From contig CAJNOI010000177.1 of the NCBI GenBank assembly GCA_905250115.1, positions 120,785 through 184,784 of the forward strand: DNA of 64,000 bases, given 5' to 3'. The stretch is from Adineta steineri (lineage: Eukaryota; Rotifera; Eurotatoria; Adinetida; Adinetidae). Every line of letters starts with the position of its first letter. The stretch's first letter is position 1. Both the position numbers and the translations under genes were made by a program. Positions 1-11,510 of the stretch are shown one piece after another. The notes under the pieces were generated by a model, which had not been told where the DNA came from, did not search any database, and worked only from the letters and a program-made list of their open reading frames with translations.

Positions 1-1245
1 TCTGGAACAAAAGAAAATTTATCTCAAAAAACAATTTAATTAAAAACAAACGTTTTAAACGCAAGAATTTCATCAAGTAGTTGAGTAAAAAAATGTATAT
101 CACATAAATCATTTGTCATAGTTGTTTTAACCAAACCAAAATATAAAGCTAATCGTGATAATTCAACAGAAGTTACTTGTTTCATTCGATCAAGCTAAAT
201 AAGAATTTGAAAAGAAAAACGATAAAATTTCCTAAAATCTATTTTTTTTACTTTTGCATTTGGTAATAATTGTTCATTATCTTTTAATAAATGCCAAACT
301 AATGAACATGTTAAACGAATCTCTAATGTTACCGTATTTTCTAAAAAAAATCAATTAGATTTAGATTTAAATTAAAAATAAAACAAACCATCGTTCAGCA
401 TTTGATGAACTAATTGAGAAATAATATTATCACGTTCAAGTTCATCATGAAATTTCGGTAGAAGAAAAACAACAACTTTTAAATAATATTGAAGTTGTTG
501 AAATAGAGTAAATCGATGATGAGGAACATTTGTTGATCTACATTAGAATTAGAATTAATGTAATAGTTTCAAAGGACTCATTCTTACTGAACATCTGACC
601 AAATTTCTTCACCGACGGTAATCAATTGAGCAGAAACTAAATATTAAATGAATTATTTTCTATAATAAAAAAACAAAACAAAATTACTTGTATCTTTCAT
701 TTTTAACACACAAGCTAAACCTAAAAAATAGAAAAATAATTCTTAAAATTGAATTTTAATTCAAACAAAAATTACCAAATGGAAAATTTTCAACAAGATA
801 ATTTAACATAGAAACATAATCAGTTCGACGTTCTTTTCCTTGTTGATTGAAAAATTCTTGTAAATGTTTCGTACATTGATCAAGAACATTATCATATTGA
901 TTTTCGGGTAAATTAGAAAAACCTCTAAAAAATACAAAAAAATGAATAAATCTTTTTTTTTTTTGTTGTTAAATCAAATCTTACTTAACAACACATTTTC
1001 TTAATGATGTATTTGGTGGATCAGTTGATGATGAAATAATTAAAAGATTAATTAATTGTTCACATAATGATCGAATATCATCTTGATTTGATGAAGAAAA
1101 TATCGATTGACTCTAAAAAATCAAATAATTATTTTTATCAAGTCTTTGAAAATAATTTTACTTGTTTAATAACATCAGCAACATTTTGTTCACCATTTGG
1201 AATGACAGGTATTGGTGAAAGAATTTTTTTTGCACGTGAAGGCAT
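1..1245 (-). CDS. Unrecognised multi-exon gene, 3' end beyond the window
   Basis: Reverse-strand reading gives a chain of short exons joined by AT-rich introns with good GT-AG borders. Exon 1 is 1162-1245 and begins MPSRAKKILSPIPVIPNG. Exon 2 is 985-1112 and contains DIRSLCEQLINLL. Exon 3 lies at about 780-925 and contains NVLDQCTKHLQEFFNQQ. Small exons follow near 680-720 and 590-640, a larger one at about 395-540 and another at about 240-345, and coding sequence seems to continue to the window edge. The protein is helical and leucine-rich, resembling a HEAT/ARM-type scaffold, but I do not recognise the family. Exon borders 1-3 keep the frame (phase 0, then phase 2); the later exons are less certain. 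Confidence 0.55.
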
Positions 1246-1312
1246 TTAGAAGAAAATAATCTAGAATTAATAGAACTAACCATTAAGATAAATCACAAAA
1301 ATTTCTTTTTAT

Positions 1313-2281
1313 TTAATTAATAAAAACAATTTCATTATTTTTATTTTCAATATGAATATTTTCAAAAAAAGGATTTAATTGTTTAAGAATTTGTAATTGT
1401 TGATAACCAATATTCCAACAATGAGTTGAAAAACGAAAATGAAATTGTTTTAAATGATAAATTCGATGAATTAAATTTGATATTTGTTTAAAAACATCTA
1501 ATGGATATGAAGTTAATTTCATTGAGATATATAATTTGGTTAATTTAGAGAAATAATCAATATAAATCTCTAATATATCAAGTGATAATAAATTATAAAC
1601 ATGAAATTGTCGAATATTTCGATGTTCACAATGATTTAAAAGAATAATTGTTTCATTATTTGAATGTCCATTATCAATGATTTCAATTTCAAGTCGAATT
1701 AAATTCGGACATAAACGTATTATACGACGAAAATCAGCTAATGGAATTGTTATCTGAACATAAATTGTATGTAATAATGGTAATGTACAATGTTTGGGTT
1801 CGAAATAGAATGAATGATTTTCAGGTAAATATAATCGACATGAACGAAGATTTTCCAATGAACTTGCACTAAAAATTAATTCATAAAATGATCGTGCACT
1901 TATTAAATTAATTAAATAAGGATTTGACCATTGAATACAAATACGTTCAACATTTGAACTTATTTCTAATAAATTTATTATTTGAATTATTGTTGGATCA
2001 ACTAATGTTATCGATCGAATATTAATAAGTAATGGAAGAAAATGAATACTTTTATGTTGAGAATCAATATATAAACTATGAATTTTTTGAGAAAAGAAAT
2101 TAAGACATTTATCATCATTGGAATTTTCAAGACGAATATAAATATTATTTAATAATTTTAATAGATTATTAAAACGAATATTTAATCCAGAAAATAGTTT
2201 ATATAATTCTACACCATGAAAATAATTACTAAATAGATGAACAAATAATTCATTGGGTAAATCTTCTAAACGAGTCGACAT
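1313..2281 (-). CDS. F-box protein, substrate receptor of an SCF ubiquitin ligase
   Basis: A single-exon protein of 322 residues. Residues about 5-45 (LEDLPNELFVHLFSNYF, then LLKLLNN) form an F-box, the motif that binds Skp1 in SCF ubiquitin ligases. The rest is leucine/isoleucine-rich with irregular repeats of about 25-30 residues (RSITLVDPTIIQIINLLE, NLIRLEIEI), as in the LRR-like substrate-binding region of F-box/LRR proteins. Such intronless F-box genes occur in large numbers in bdelloids. The target is unknown. The start was chosen as the ATG directly before the F-box. Cytoplasmic or nuclear location is inferred because there is no signal peptide or membrane segment. Confidence 0.8.
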   Translation of the reverse strand: MSTRLEDLPNELFVHLFSNYFHGVELYKLFSGLNIRFNNLLKLLNNIYIRLENSNDDKCLNFFSQKIHSLYIDSQHKSIHFLPLLINIRSITLVDPTIIQIINLLEISSNVERICIQWSNPYLINLISARSFYELIFSASSLENLRSCRLYLPENHSFYFEPKHCTLPLLHTIYVQITIPLADFRRIIRLCPNLIRLEIEIIDNGHSNNETIILLNHCEHRNIRQFHVYNLLSLDILEIYIDYFSKLTKLYISMKLTSYPLDVFKQISNLIHRIYHLKQFHFRFSTHCWNIGYQQLQILKQLNPFFENIHIENKNNEIVFIN

Positions 2282-2934
2282 ATTTTTTGACTATATCACA
2301 TCTAAATAAAACAACAAGAATTATTTAAATAAATCAACTCCTATGAAAATATCAAGTTACTCATCTAATTTATTTTCCAGCAAAAAACTGTCGCTCATGA
2401 TTTTCAAGTACTTGGAAAATGGTCAAGCTAAATGTGCTCTAAGTTGTCGCGAAAAACTCGGGACTGTGCTAAGTCGACTGGTGATGTTGAAGAAAAAAAA
2501 GCGCACAGTTATAAAGCTGCAATTTATCGAAAAACTTGACCTTGGAAAATGTTAGTCGAAATCATATAGACTTTTCTAGAATATTCTTCAAAAAACTCAT
2601 TTTCTAATTAATCATATAAGAGATTTTCGAAATAAAAATAGAAATTATCCTCAAGAATCATTTTAAGTTAATACTCGAAAATTAATTTAAGATTTGATGG
2701 AAATTGTTTATAAAAATTCCTAGAAGAATTTATGAATCTTAAATAAGAAAAAAGAAATAATTGTGAAACTAATGAAAATAAAATTTATTAATAGAAAAAT
2801 TCTATTTATACAATAAAGAGAAGAAAAATAATTAAAGTTATTTAATTGTTTTGTTTAAAAAAACAATACAAAAAAAGTATTTTATCGAAAAATAAATTTT
2901 ATTTTTTGTTTTACTATACAATTTATAGAAATAA
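2282..2934. other. Intergenic AT-rich stretch
   Basis: This lies between the F-box gene start and the end of the MRTF-like gene. A 70-codon frame on the plus strand (2343-2555) has no recognisable domain and is probably chance. The right part (about 2750-2934) is likely the 3' UTR of the MRTF-like gene, with several AATAAA-type signals on the minus strand. Confidence 0.4.
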
Positions 2935-4407
2935 TTAACTGATTGGTGGTAAAACTTCTTGTTGTTGTTGTTGTTGTTGTTTTGATGAAGAATTATAAGT
3001 AAAATCACGTAAAAATGCATCGAATTCATCAATACTTGTTATTCGTGGTAATGGTGAAGAATTTATTGGTAAAATATCCGAAAAAAATAAATCATCTGAA
3101 GTTGATGTTGATGAATAATCATTATTAAGTAACATTTCAACAAATAAATCATCATTATTGATTATTTGAGGATCAATTAATAAGTTTTGTATATCAATAT
3201 TATTTTGATCTTCTTCTCCTCGATTTATAAAATTCATAGGAAATGATTTAAGAATTTCATCTAATTCAGATGTGGAAAATAATTCGATTTCTTCATCATT
3301 TATATTGGAGATTTGCAATGAGGGATTTAGATCAGTATTTGAAAATTCATTGGAATTATTTTCTAATGTTAACACTTCTAAATTTAAAAAAAAGCAAAAA
3401 ATACATAGAAACAGAACGAGAAAAAAGAACAGAAATGTTTCTCGTTTTTTTTGCTGTGGAGAGAAAAGAAGAAAAAAAAGGTCCTACCCAGATTTGAACT
3501 GGGGCTCCTGGATTCAGAGTCCAATGTCCTAACCGCTAGACCATAGGACCGATGTCAATACTCAATTCATATATCTACTTTACTTTTTCATACTTTTAAT
3601 TCTTATTTTTAACAAAATAAAAAAAAATTCGTTTAATAAATATTCTCTTAGATGAAAACTTGTTTTTGTTTTTGAAGAAAATGTAATTACCTTGTTTATT
3701 AATTTTGTTTTGTACTTGTTTAATTCTTTCAATTAATTTTGTTTTATTTGTATGTGATGATGGAATTTGATATTTTTTACATAATTCTTTAAGTTCAACT
3801 AATGTCATTTGTTCAAGAGATTTTTTAGGTAACAAAATTTCTTGTTCATTTTGTTTATTTGATGTTAATTCAAGTAAAAGTTGTTGTTGTGCTAATCGTA
3901 TATGATGAGTATTCGATGTTGATGAAAGTGAATCAACTTTTGTAACTTTTGGTTTACATAATGATGGTGAACCTGTATATTCATGAAATATAAGTGGACG
4001 ATGATACGACGATGTTGCTTTAAATGGAATTTGACCACCTAAAGAAAATCAAATCAAATTTTTATTTTTCGATTTTCGATTTTTATTAAATAACCTTGAA
4101 TAGCTTCTTCTAAATCAGGATGTTCATTTGTATCAATATGAAGAATATTATGTTGAATTAAATCTAAAGGACCTGGACGATTTAAAAGACGATTATTTAA
4201 TTCATCTGCTAAACGTGCACGTTTAAGAGCATATTCAGCATTTTGAAGACTTGGTGCACAATGTGAATCAAGTAAGATTCTTTGTTCAACTAATTGATGA
4301 CGTTCAGGACGATGAGATAATTTATTATTTAAGATTTCAGAACGATTTAATAATGAATTAACTTCATTTGATGAATTTAGTTTACGTTTTAAACTTGAAT
4401 TTGACAT
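2935..4407 (-). CDS. MRTF/myocardin-like transcriptional co-activator (RPEL and SAP domains)
   Basis: Four exons read on the minus strand. Exon 1 (start ATG at 4407) carries two RPEL motifs, LNNKLSHRPERHQLVEQRIL and LNNRLLNRPGPLDLIQHNIL, which bind G-actin in myocardin-related transcription factors. The next exon has the FHEYTG segment typical of the family, a Gln-rich helix, and a SAP DNA-binding domain (MTLVELKELCKKYQIPSS, then KTKLIERI). The last exon (2935-3378) is acidic and Ser/Asp-rich with a polyglutamine run (QQQQQQQ), as expected of a transactivation domain. In animals MRTF shuttles with actin and activates SRF target genes. The protein is short compared with vertebrate MRTFs. Joining the C-terminal exon is an inference; an alternative is a separate acidic gene. 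A tRNA gene lies in the intron between the SAP exon and this last exon. Confidence 0.72.
3479..3550 (-). tRNA. tRNA-Gln (anticodon CTG)
   Basis: On the minus strand the sequence starts GGTCCTA and ends TAGGACC, giving a perfect 7-bp acceptor stem. The D arm has TCTAGCGGTTAGGAC (A box). The anticodon arm is TTGGA CTCTGAA TCCAG with anticodon CTG. The T arm is CCAG TTCAAAT CTGG (B box). There is no intron. The identity matches eukaryotic tRNA-Gln(CTG). It is followed at once by a T run for Pol III termination. It lies in sense orientation inside the predicted last intron of the MRTF-like gene. Confidence 0.95.
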
Positions 4408-5160
4408 ATTAAATATACACAAGTCACGAAATTACATATGACAAAGAAATATTTCACATCAGTATTTATATATAAAAGACGTCATCTAATCTTACAAACT
4501 GATGATTCATCACTAAATATGCAACGGGAGGAAGAAAAACCAATATATACATGTATACATATTATACTTTCTTCTCTCATAACTTCTTTTTTTTATGATA
4601 GATGCCACTCAAAGCTTGATACATATATATATATGTATAAATATTAAATTGAATTTTTTTTTCAATAATATTTTAAAATAATAATACATTGTACAAAAGC
4701 ATCTTATATCGCATAATATTTTTCTTTTTCTTTTTATTTCATCATTACCTACTAAATAGTCGAATTTGTATAGAAGACGAAAAAAGTGAAAAGTGAAAAA
4801 GGTTACCTACAATATATAGTAACACAATTTTGAGAAGTACAAATTAAGAAGATTAGCCTCAATCCAAATGGATAATTATAAACACATTCAAACTAAATAT
4901 TTCTGCCAGTATTTATTGAAAATAATCTTCAGTTCTTTTTATGTACATGAATTTCCTGATAGTTCATCCGATGACAAGAAAATTAATGCAAACCATTGCT
5001 TATACGTATGTATTTATATTTAACGAAAAGAGAAGATGTATCAAGTTCTTTGCATGAATATTTATTAAGACAAAATGAAACTGAACCAAAAAAGTGAAAC
5101 ACATGGAAAAAAAGGAAATAGTAAGTCTACGTGATCAATTGACATTCAATTTAGTAATAA
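4408..5160. other. Intergenic region and 3' flank of the cold-shock array
   Basis: No convincing gene. From about 4600 the sequence becomes the 3' flank that recurs after every unit of the array: a CATTGTA..AAAGCATCTT block, GAAGACGAAAAA, and AATATTTATTAAGA near the end of each transcript. An open frame on the plus strand at 4438-4647 looks like chance. Confidence 0.4.
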
Positions 5161-5865
5161 CTATATTGGCACGATATTGTACGCCTGTTGACCCCTCGGA
5201 CCTTGAGTTACGTCGAATGCAACCTTTTGACCTTCTTCGAAGCTTCTATATCCACTGCTGCCAATTGCAGAGAAATCGGCGAAAAGATCTTGAGCACCGT
5301 CATCAGGAGTGATGAAAGCAAAGCCCTTCTCTACATTAAACCATTTGAGCGTGCCTGTCCGTCGATCTCTAACACCTAAAACAAATATCGAAACACATGT
5401 TTTTCTTTACGTAAGCACACATGATTTTTTCGACAAAACACCCCTTAAAACAAACTAAGATTCTCTTATGAACTATATTAGATTTTCTAAAGAATTCAAC
5501 AGATCTGGTCAATTCACAACTAACTGCAGACATGATCGTCTGGGTGATCAACCATTGTTCGATCCACTACATGAGAGAAAATATCTTATATGACAAATCA
5601 AATGGTACTTACTAAGGTCCAAAGATTTCTTTAAAAGATATTCCAATCGTTTGACAAATGTATCATCATCTTCATCACTGTCTTGTTCATTATCAAAGTG
5701 TCGTACATTCAGATTGTTTTCTGTTAGTTCATCTGTATCAGCATAGAAGCGTCGCATTTGTGAATCGAAATAAGATTCATCGTTATCGTTCAGCCTACGT
5801 CCATCTGCAATAGTAACAAGACCTACCATCAATACCGCTATACAACAGAGGTATGTTTTTATCAT
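5161..5865 (-). CDS. Secreted cold-shock-domain protein, array unit 1
   Basis: Exon 1 (5613-5865) encodes a signal peptide (MIKTYLCCIAVLMVGLVTIA, then DG) followed by an acidic propeptide with [12 protein letters not shown] and a KR pair. Exon 2 (5161-5375) encodes a cold-shock domain beginning TGTLKWFNVEKGFAFITPDD. The borders are A|GTAAGT and TTTTAG|GT; the phase-1 join gives an unbroken 155-residue frame. Cold-shock domains are OB folds that bind single-stranded RNA or DNA through RNP1 (KGFGFI) and RNP2 (VFVHF). This copy is the most altered: RNP1 reads KGFAFI and RNP2 reads LFADF, so it may bind nucleic acid poorly. Secretion is predicted from the leader only. Confidence 0.8.
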
Positions 5866-6125
5866 GTTTAATGATGATGTGAAGTAATAGTAATAATGTA
5901 TGTATCGAATAATGAAAATTACTCTTCTCTTATAAGATTTGAATTACATGGTGAGTAGTGAAGTATAACGGAGTATTTCGGTTTACATAACAAAGAAAAA
6001 TATCTTTTTGTCTCAATTATTCTTGTTGTCTTCAAACAATTTTCGTAATTTCTTACGAGTAAAAACAGGTTTCACCTTGACGTGATATTTTTATCTATGC
6101 GCAGTGAAGGATATCTTTACATGAC
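5866..6125 (-). promoter_or_regulatory. Upstream region of unit 1: TATA box and conserved far block
   Basis: On the minus strand a TATA-like CTTATAAG lies at 5929-5936, about 65 bp before the ATG. The same spacing (63-65 bp) is found before units 2, 3 and 5. A second conserved block at 6067-6110 contains TGACGT and TGCGCAGTGAAGG (plus-strand reading), about 200-245 bp upstream. Conservation while neighbouring bases drift suggests function, but recent duplication could also explain it. Confidence 0.5.
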
Positions 6126-6872
6126 TCTAACTGTTTTCGAACACAGTTTTAAATAATGTGACAATAACTGAAGAAAGTACTCAGTTTAATAGAGCTCCAT
6201 AATAATAAAAGCAGTATATAGAAACAAGATAAATTTTATTTGATAGATTTGTTTAGTTAAAAGTAAAACTCATCGATGAAAATAAATATCCATGTTTCGA
6301 AACATCAATAACCATAATAACTCACACATCAATTAAATCATCAAAATATTGATATGTATAAATATTGAATTTAATTTTTGTTTTAATCATATTTTAAAGT
6401 GCTAATACATTGTACAAAAGCGTCTTTTACCACATAATAGTTCTCTTTTTTTATTCTTTTATCATTACACACTATAAATAATCAAATTTATATCGAAGAC
6501 GAAAAAAGAGAAAATCAAAAAAGGCGACTTAAAATATAGACTACCGCAGTTTGAAAGAGTGCACATGGAAAAGGCAAGCCTCAAATTAAATGGGTAATCG
6601 CAAAATATATTCAAACTAAATACTTCTCACAGTATCTACTGATAATAATCTTCAACTCTTTTTATGTACATAAATTTTCAAATAGTCTATCCGACGATAA
6701 GAAAAATAAATCCAAGTCACTACCTGTGTGTCTATATCTATGTTTAACTAAAAATGGAAATGTGTGAGATTCTTTGCGTGAATATTTATTAAGACAAAAT
6801 CAAACGAACAAAAAAGTGAAAAAAGAAGAATATTAAGTCTAAGTGATCAATTGACGTCCAATCCAGCAATGT

Positions 6873-7576
6873 CTACGCTGGCATAACATTCTCTGCCTGT
6901 GGACCTTTTGAACCGTGAGTTAGGTCGAACTGAACCCGCTGACCTTCTTTCAAGATTGTGAATCCATCACTCTTGATATCTTTATAATGAACAAAAACAT
7001 CTGGACCACCGCCATCTTGTTCAATAAAACCATAGCCTTTCTCTTCATTGAACCACTTGACCGTGCCTATCGCTCTCTTTGAAACACCTAAAACAAATAA
7101 CAAAAGACATATTTTTCTTCACATACACATTATAGTCCTTTCGACGAAACCTCTCCTTCGAATAAACTACGGTTCTATTGTGAACGATAATACATGTATA
7201 AAAAAATTCAATCGATCTATTCAATACACAACTAACTGTGGATATGATTATTTGAATGATCAATCTTTGTTCGATCGACTAGATGAGAGAAAAAATCTCA
7301 CATCACAATTCGATGATACTTACTAAGGTCCAAAGATTTCTTTAAAAGATATTCCAATCGTTTGATGAGAGTGGCATCATCCTCATCACTATCTTGTTCA
7401 TTATCAAAGTGTCGTACATTGAGATTGTTTTGTGCTAATTGATCGGTATCACCATAGAAGCGTCGCATTTGTGAATCGAAATAAGATTCATCTTTATTGT
7501 TCAACCATCGTCCTTCTATAACAGTAACAAGACCTACCACCAATACCGTCATACAATAAACGTATATTTTTATCAT
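6873..7576 (-). CDS. Secreted cold-shock-domain protein, array unit 2
   Basis: Exon 1 (7324-7576) gives a signal peptide ([20 protein letters not shown], then EG), the conserved [19 protein letters not shown] segment, an acidic stretch and a KR pair. Exon 2 (6873-7087) gives the cold-shock domain: [23 protein letters not shown]2 as VFVHY, and C-terminal [13 protein letters not shown]. Both nucleic-acid-binding motifs are intact. The intron is 236 bp, phase 1, with GTAAGT and TTTTAG borders, and the joined frame has 155 codons. The domain length and ending are those of bacterial CspA, not of animal Y-box proteins, which carry long tails. Confidence 0.83.
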
Positions 7577-7835
7577 GTTTAATGATGATGTGAAGTAATA
7601 GTAATAATCTATGTATCGATAAATGAAAACTACTCTTCTCTTATAAGATTTGCATTACATGGTGAGTAGTGAAGTATAACGGGATATTTTGGTATATAAA
7701 ACAAAGAAAACGTTTTTTGTCTCAATTATTCTCCTTTTCTTCAAATAATTTTCGTAATTTCTTACGAGTAAAAACAGGTTTCACCTTGACGTGATATTTT
7801 TATCTATGCGCAGTGAAGGATATCTTCACATGACC
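7577..7835 (-). promoter_or_regulatory. Upstream region of unit 2: TATA box and conserved far block
   Basis: CTTATAAG at 7639-7646 lies 64 bp before the ATG on the minus strand. The far conserved block with TGACGT and TGCGCAGTGAAGG is at 7779-7819. The arrangement is the same as in units 1, 3 and 5. Confidence 0.5.
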
Positions 7836-8629
7836 CTATTTGTTTTCGAACACAATGTTAAATTATGTAACAATAGCTGCAGAAAGTACTCAGTTTAATA
7901 GAGTTTCACAACAATAAAACCAGTAAAAAGAAAATAAATTTTATCTGATAGATTTGTTCAGTGAAAAGTAAAATTTATCCATGAAAATAATGATAAAATG
8001 CTTAAACTTAAGAACTATATCTACTTTTCAATGTTGCTGTGTATGTTTTAAAGACCAATCCATGTTTCGAAACATCAATAACCATAATAACGTACACATC
8101 AATTAAATCATCGAAATATTGATATGTATAAATATTGAAATTAATTTTTGTTTTAATCATATTTTAAAGTGCTAATACATTGTAAAAAAGCATCTTTTAT
8201 CAAATAATAATTTTCTTATTTTATCATTACATACTATAAATGATCACATTTGTATAGAACACGAAAAAAGTGAAAATCGAAAAAGATCACCTGTAATATA
8301 TAGTAACACGAATTGGAAGAGTGTAGATGGAGACGACTAGCCTCAACCCAACTACGTAAGGATAAGACACATTCAAACTAAATATTTCTGTCACTATTTA
8401 CTAATAATAATCGACTTTTTCTATGTACATAAACTTTCAAATAGTCCATCCAAGGATAAGAAAATAAATTCAAATCACTGCTTGTGTTTGTGTATTTATG
8501 TTTAATCAAAAGAGGGAATGTGTGAGATTCTTTGCATGAATATTTATTAAGAGAAAATCAACCGAACAAAAAAGTGAAAAAAAAGAATAGTAAGTCAACG
8601 TGATTAATCAACACCATATCCGATAATAA

Positions 8630-9335
8630 CTATAGTGGTCGGATATTTTCTGCCTCTAGACCCTTCGGACCTTGGGTCGTTTCGAACTCAACCTTCTGAC
8701 CTTCTTCCAAGCTTCTGTATCCACTGCTCGCGATTGCTGAGAAATGAGCAAAAACATCTTGACTACCGTCATCAGGAGTAATATAACCAAAGCCTTTTTC
8801 TGCATTGAACCATTTGACAGTGCCTGTCGATCTCCTTGTAACACCTAAAATAAATATCAAAAGATATATTTTTCTTCAAATACACACACAGTTCTCTCGA
8901 CGAAACTTCTGTTTAGAATAAAGTAAAAATCTCTTGTGAACGATAATACATCTATAAAAAAATTCAATGAATCTATTCAATGCAAGACTAACTATGGACA
9001 TAATTATTTAAATAATCATCCTTTCTTTGATCCACTAGATGAGAGAAAATACCTCACATGATGAAGCGATCATACTTACTAAGATCTAAATGTTTCTTTA
9101 GAAGATATTCCAATCGTTTGATGAGAGTGTCATCATCATCCCCATTACTATCTTGTTCGTTATTGAAGTCTCGTACATTGAGATTGTTTTGTGCCAATTG
9201 ATCGGTATCACCATAGAAGCGTCGCATTGGTGAATTGAAATAAGATTCATCGTTATAGTTCAACCATCGTCCTTCTATAACAGCAACAAGACCTACCATC
9301 AATATCGTTATACAACAGACGTATAATTTTCCCAT
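8630..9335 (-). CDS. Secreted cold-shock-domain protein, array unit 3
   Basis: Exon 1 (9080-9335) has the leader [20 protein letters not shown] followed by EGRWLN, an acidic part with one extra codon (NGDDDDTL), and KR. Exon 2 (8630-8844) has a canonical cold-shock domain: [23 protein letters not shown]2 VFAHF, and end [13 protein letters not shown]. The phase-1 intron has GTAAGT and TTTTAG borders. Length is 156 residues. The acidic tract followed by a dibasic pair could be a prohormone-convertase site that would release the cold-shock domain with a short lysine-rich head; this is inference. Confidence 0.83.
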
Positions 9336-9600
9336 GTTTAATGATGATGTGAAGTAATAGTAATAATCTATGTATCGGTAAATGAAAGTTACTCTTCTCT
9401 TATAAGATTTGCATTACATGGTGAGTAGTGAAGCGTAACGGAATATTTTGGTATACAAAACAAAAAAAAGTTTCTTTTTGCCTGAATTATCGTCTTTTTC
9501 AACCAATTTTCATCGATTCTGATGAGTAAAAATAAGTTTCACCTTGACGTAATATTTTATATGCGCGCAGCGAAGGGCATCTGTCCATGACTCTAACTTT
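9336..9600 (-). promoter_or_regulatory. Upstream region of unit 3: TATA box and conserved far block
   Basis: CTTATAAG at 9399-9406 lies 65 bp before the ATG. The far block (TTGACGTAATATTTTATATG, then CGCGCAGCGAAGGG) is at 9537-9577 with a few changes from units 1 and 2. Confidence 0.45.
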
Positions 9601-10745
9601 TTTCGAACATGATTTTAAATTATGTAACAATAACTGAAGAAAGTACTCATTTTAATACAGTGTCATAACAATAAAAGCAGTACAAATAAGATAAATCGTA
9701 TCTGGTTAATTTGTTCTGCCAAAAGCGAAAGTCATCAATGAAAATAATTATAAAATATTCAATCTTAACATCTATTTCGACTTTTCGATGTTGCTGTAGA
9801 TGTTTTAAAAACAACCATTATCGGTACAAATATAAATACAATATCACAAACCAATATCAAATTCTATCCATGAAGAATCAATATGTAATAATCCATGTTC
9901 CGAAGCATAAATTAAATCATCGAAATACCAATAAGTAAAACAATAGAATATGTATCTTGTTTGAAAAGGGAAGTATCAGAATGCTAAGTATATACGATTC
10001 TTCATCGATGCAATTGAATGTTAATCGACGATGATTGTCTTTACAACGTTAACAGAAATATCAATAATTGAATACGAATTTTTTTGAATAATCATTTCAC
10101 TTTCACGTGAATAAATCAATAAGATGAAGCGTATCTTGTTGTTTCTGCTTTGTTATTAATATGATGATGTGAGTTATGTTTTTTAATGATAAATGCCATT
10201 CAAAGTTTGATACATATACATATATATAAATATTGAATTTAATTTTTGTTTCATTAATATTTTTTAAAGTATTAATACATTGTAGAAAAGCATCTTATAT
10301 CGCATAATAATTTTCTTTTTTTTATTCTTTCATCATTACAAACTAAATGGTGAAATCTGTATAGAAGACGAAAAAGTAAAAATCAAAAAAGGTCAGCTAA
10401 TATATAGTAATATAAATTGGAAGAATACAGACAGAGAAGACTAACCTCCATCCATATAGATAATCATAAAATATATTCAAACTAAATATTTCTGTTAGTA
10501 TTTATTGAAAATGACCTTCAATTTTTACTATGTACATGAATTTTCAAAAAGACCATCCGACAATAAAAAAATAAATTCAAGTCACTTCTTGTGTGTATTT
10601 ATTTATCTTTAAATAAAAGAGAAAATGTGAATGAGTCTTTGCAAGAATATTTATTAAGACAAAATCAACTGAACAAAAAAATGAAATAAATGGAAAAAAA
10701 GAATGGTAATTCCATGTGATCAGTCGACGTCATATCCAGTAATAA

Positions 10746-10946
10746 CTATAAAGCTACAACATTTACTGCAGTTGGACCCTTTTGACCATTTTGTATTTCG
10801 AATTCAACTCTTTGACCTTCAGCCAGGGTTTTGTATTCCTTGTCTTGAATTGCAGAAAAATGAACAAAAACATCTTTGCTGTCACCTTCGGAAGTAATAA
10901 AACCGAAGCCTTTTGTTTCATTGAACCATTTGACTGTGCCTTTCAT
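10746..10946 (-). CDS. Solo CspA-type cold-shock protein, array unit 4 (leader exon lost)
   Basis: Only the cold-shock exon remains. From the internal ATG at 10946 it reads [20 protein letters not shown] and ends [10 protein letters not shown], 66 residues, which is the size of a free-standing bacterial CspA. RNP1 (KGFGFI) and RNP2 (VFVHF) are intact. The old splice acceptor is still present just upstream, but the leader exon, its promoter and about 0.7 kb are deleted: the sequence jumps at about 11670 from the changed donor region to far-upstream sequence. The intron remnant also carries a retroposed insertion. The gene may use the internal Met as a cytosolic protein, or may be a dying fragment. 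Confidence 0.6.
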   Translation of the reverse strand: MKGTVKWFNETKGFGFITSEGDSKDVFVHFSAIQDKEYKTLAEGQRVEFEIQNGQKGPTAVNVVAL

Positions 10947-11051
10947 TGTAGTTAGAATACCTAAAATAAATATCAAAAGATATATATTTGTTTACATACA
11001 CACACACACATAATCCTTTCGATGAAGTCCTCCTCAGAATAAACTAAGATT

Positions 11052-11510
11052 GTTTACTATCAGCAATATGAGTACTTTATACATTTCTCCTTTTTACTGT
11101 GTCGTTTTTATATATAAATACCTTCTGTAGAAATGTTGATCTAGAAAATATGTGTGTTAGTAAGAGTGATAAAATACAAATGTAAAAGAAATGAATGTAA
11201 TGTAATACGAAATTAAGTCTGAAAATCGTTTTCTCTCTTTCCTTTATCTACTTCTTTCGCTCCTTCTTCTATGGACCACTATATTGTCAAATTGTCTGTC
11301 CTGGTCCTTTTTGTTCCTCTATTTAAATAAAGATGTCACTGTCGATGAAGTTATATTTCTTTACTATTCTATCGTTCTATTCACTCGTGATATTCTATTT
11401 TATTCCAGCCTGTTCAACATTTAAAATGTGACCTCATTCATTTTTCCTTAATTGTCAATCTAGTTATAAAGATAAAATAAAACCAAATATAAAAAAAACA
11501 AAAAAAAAAT
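11052..11510 (+). mobile_element. Poly(A)-tailed insertion of about 460 bp in the unit 4 intron
   Basis: The sequence is absent from the matching intron of the other units. It is flanked by a direct repeat TAAGATT (11045-11051 and 11511-11517) and ends in an A-rich tail just before the second copy. These are the marks of target-primed retroposition. I see no long open frame, so it is a SINE-like element or a processed retrocopy of an unidentified transcript. Confidence 0.6.

Noticed and set aside
2343-2555. 70-codon open frame on the plus strand
   Set aside because: No domain, signal or splice support, and it lies in the AT-rich flank between two genes.
8656-8844. Second frame overlapping the unit 3 cold-shock exon
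   Set aside because: Shadow of the conserved CSD reading frame; it is not kept in the other units.
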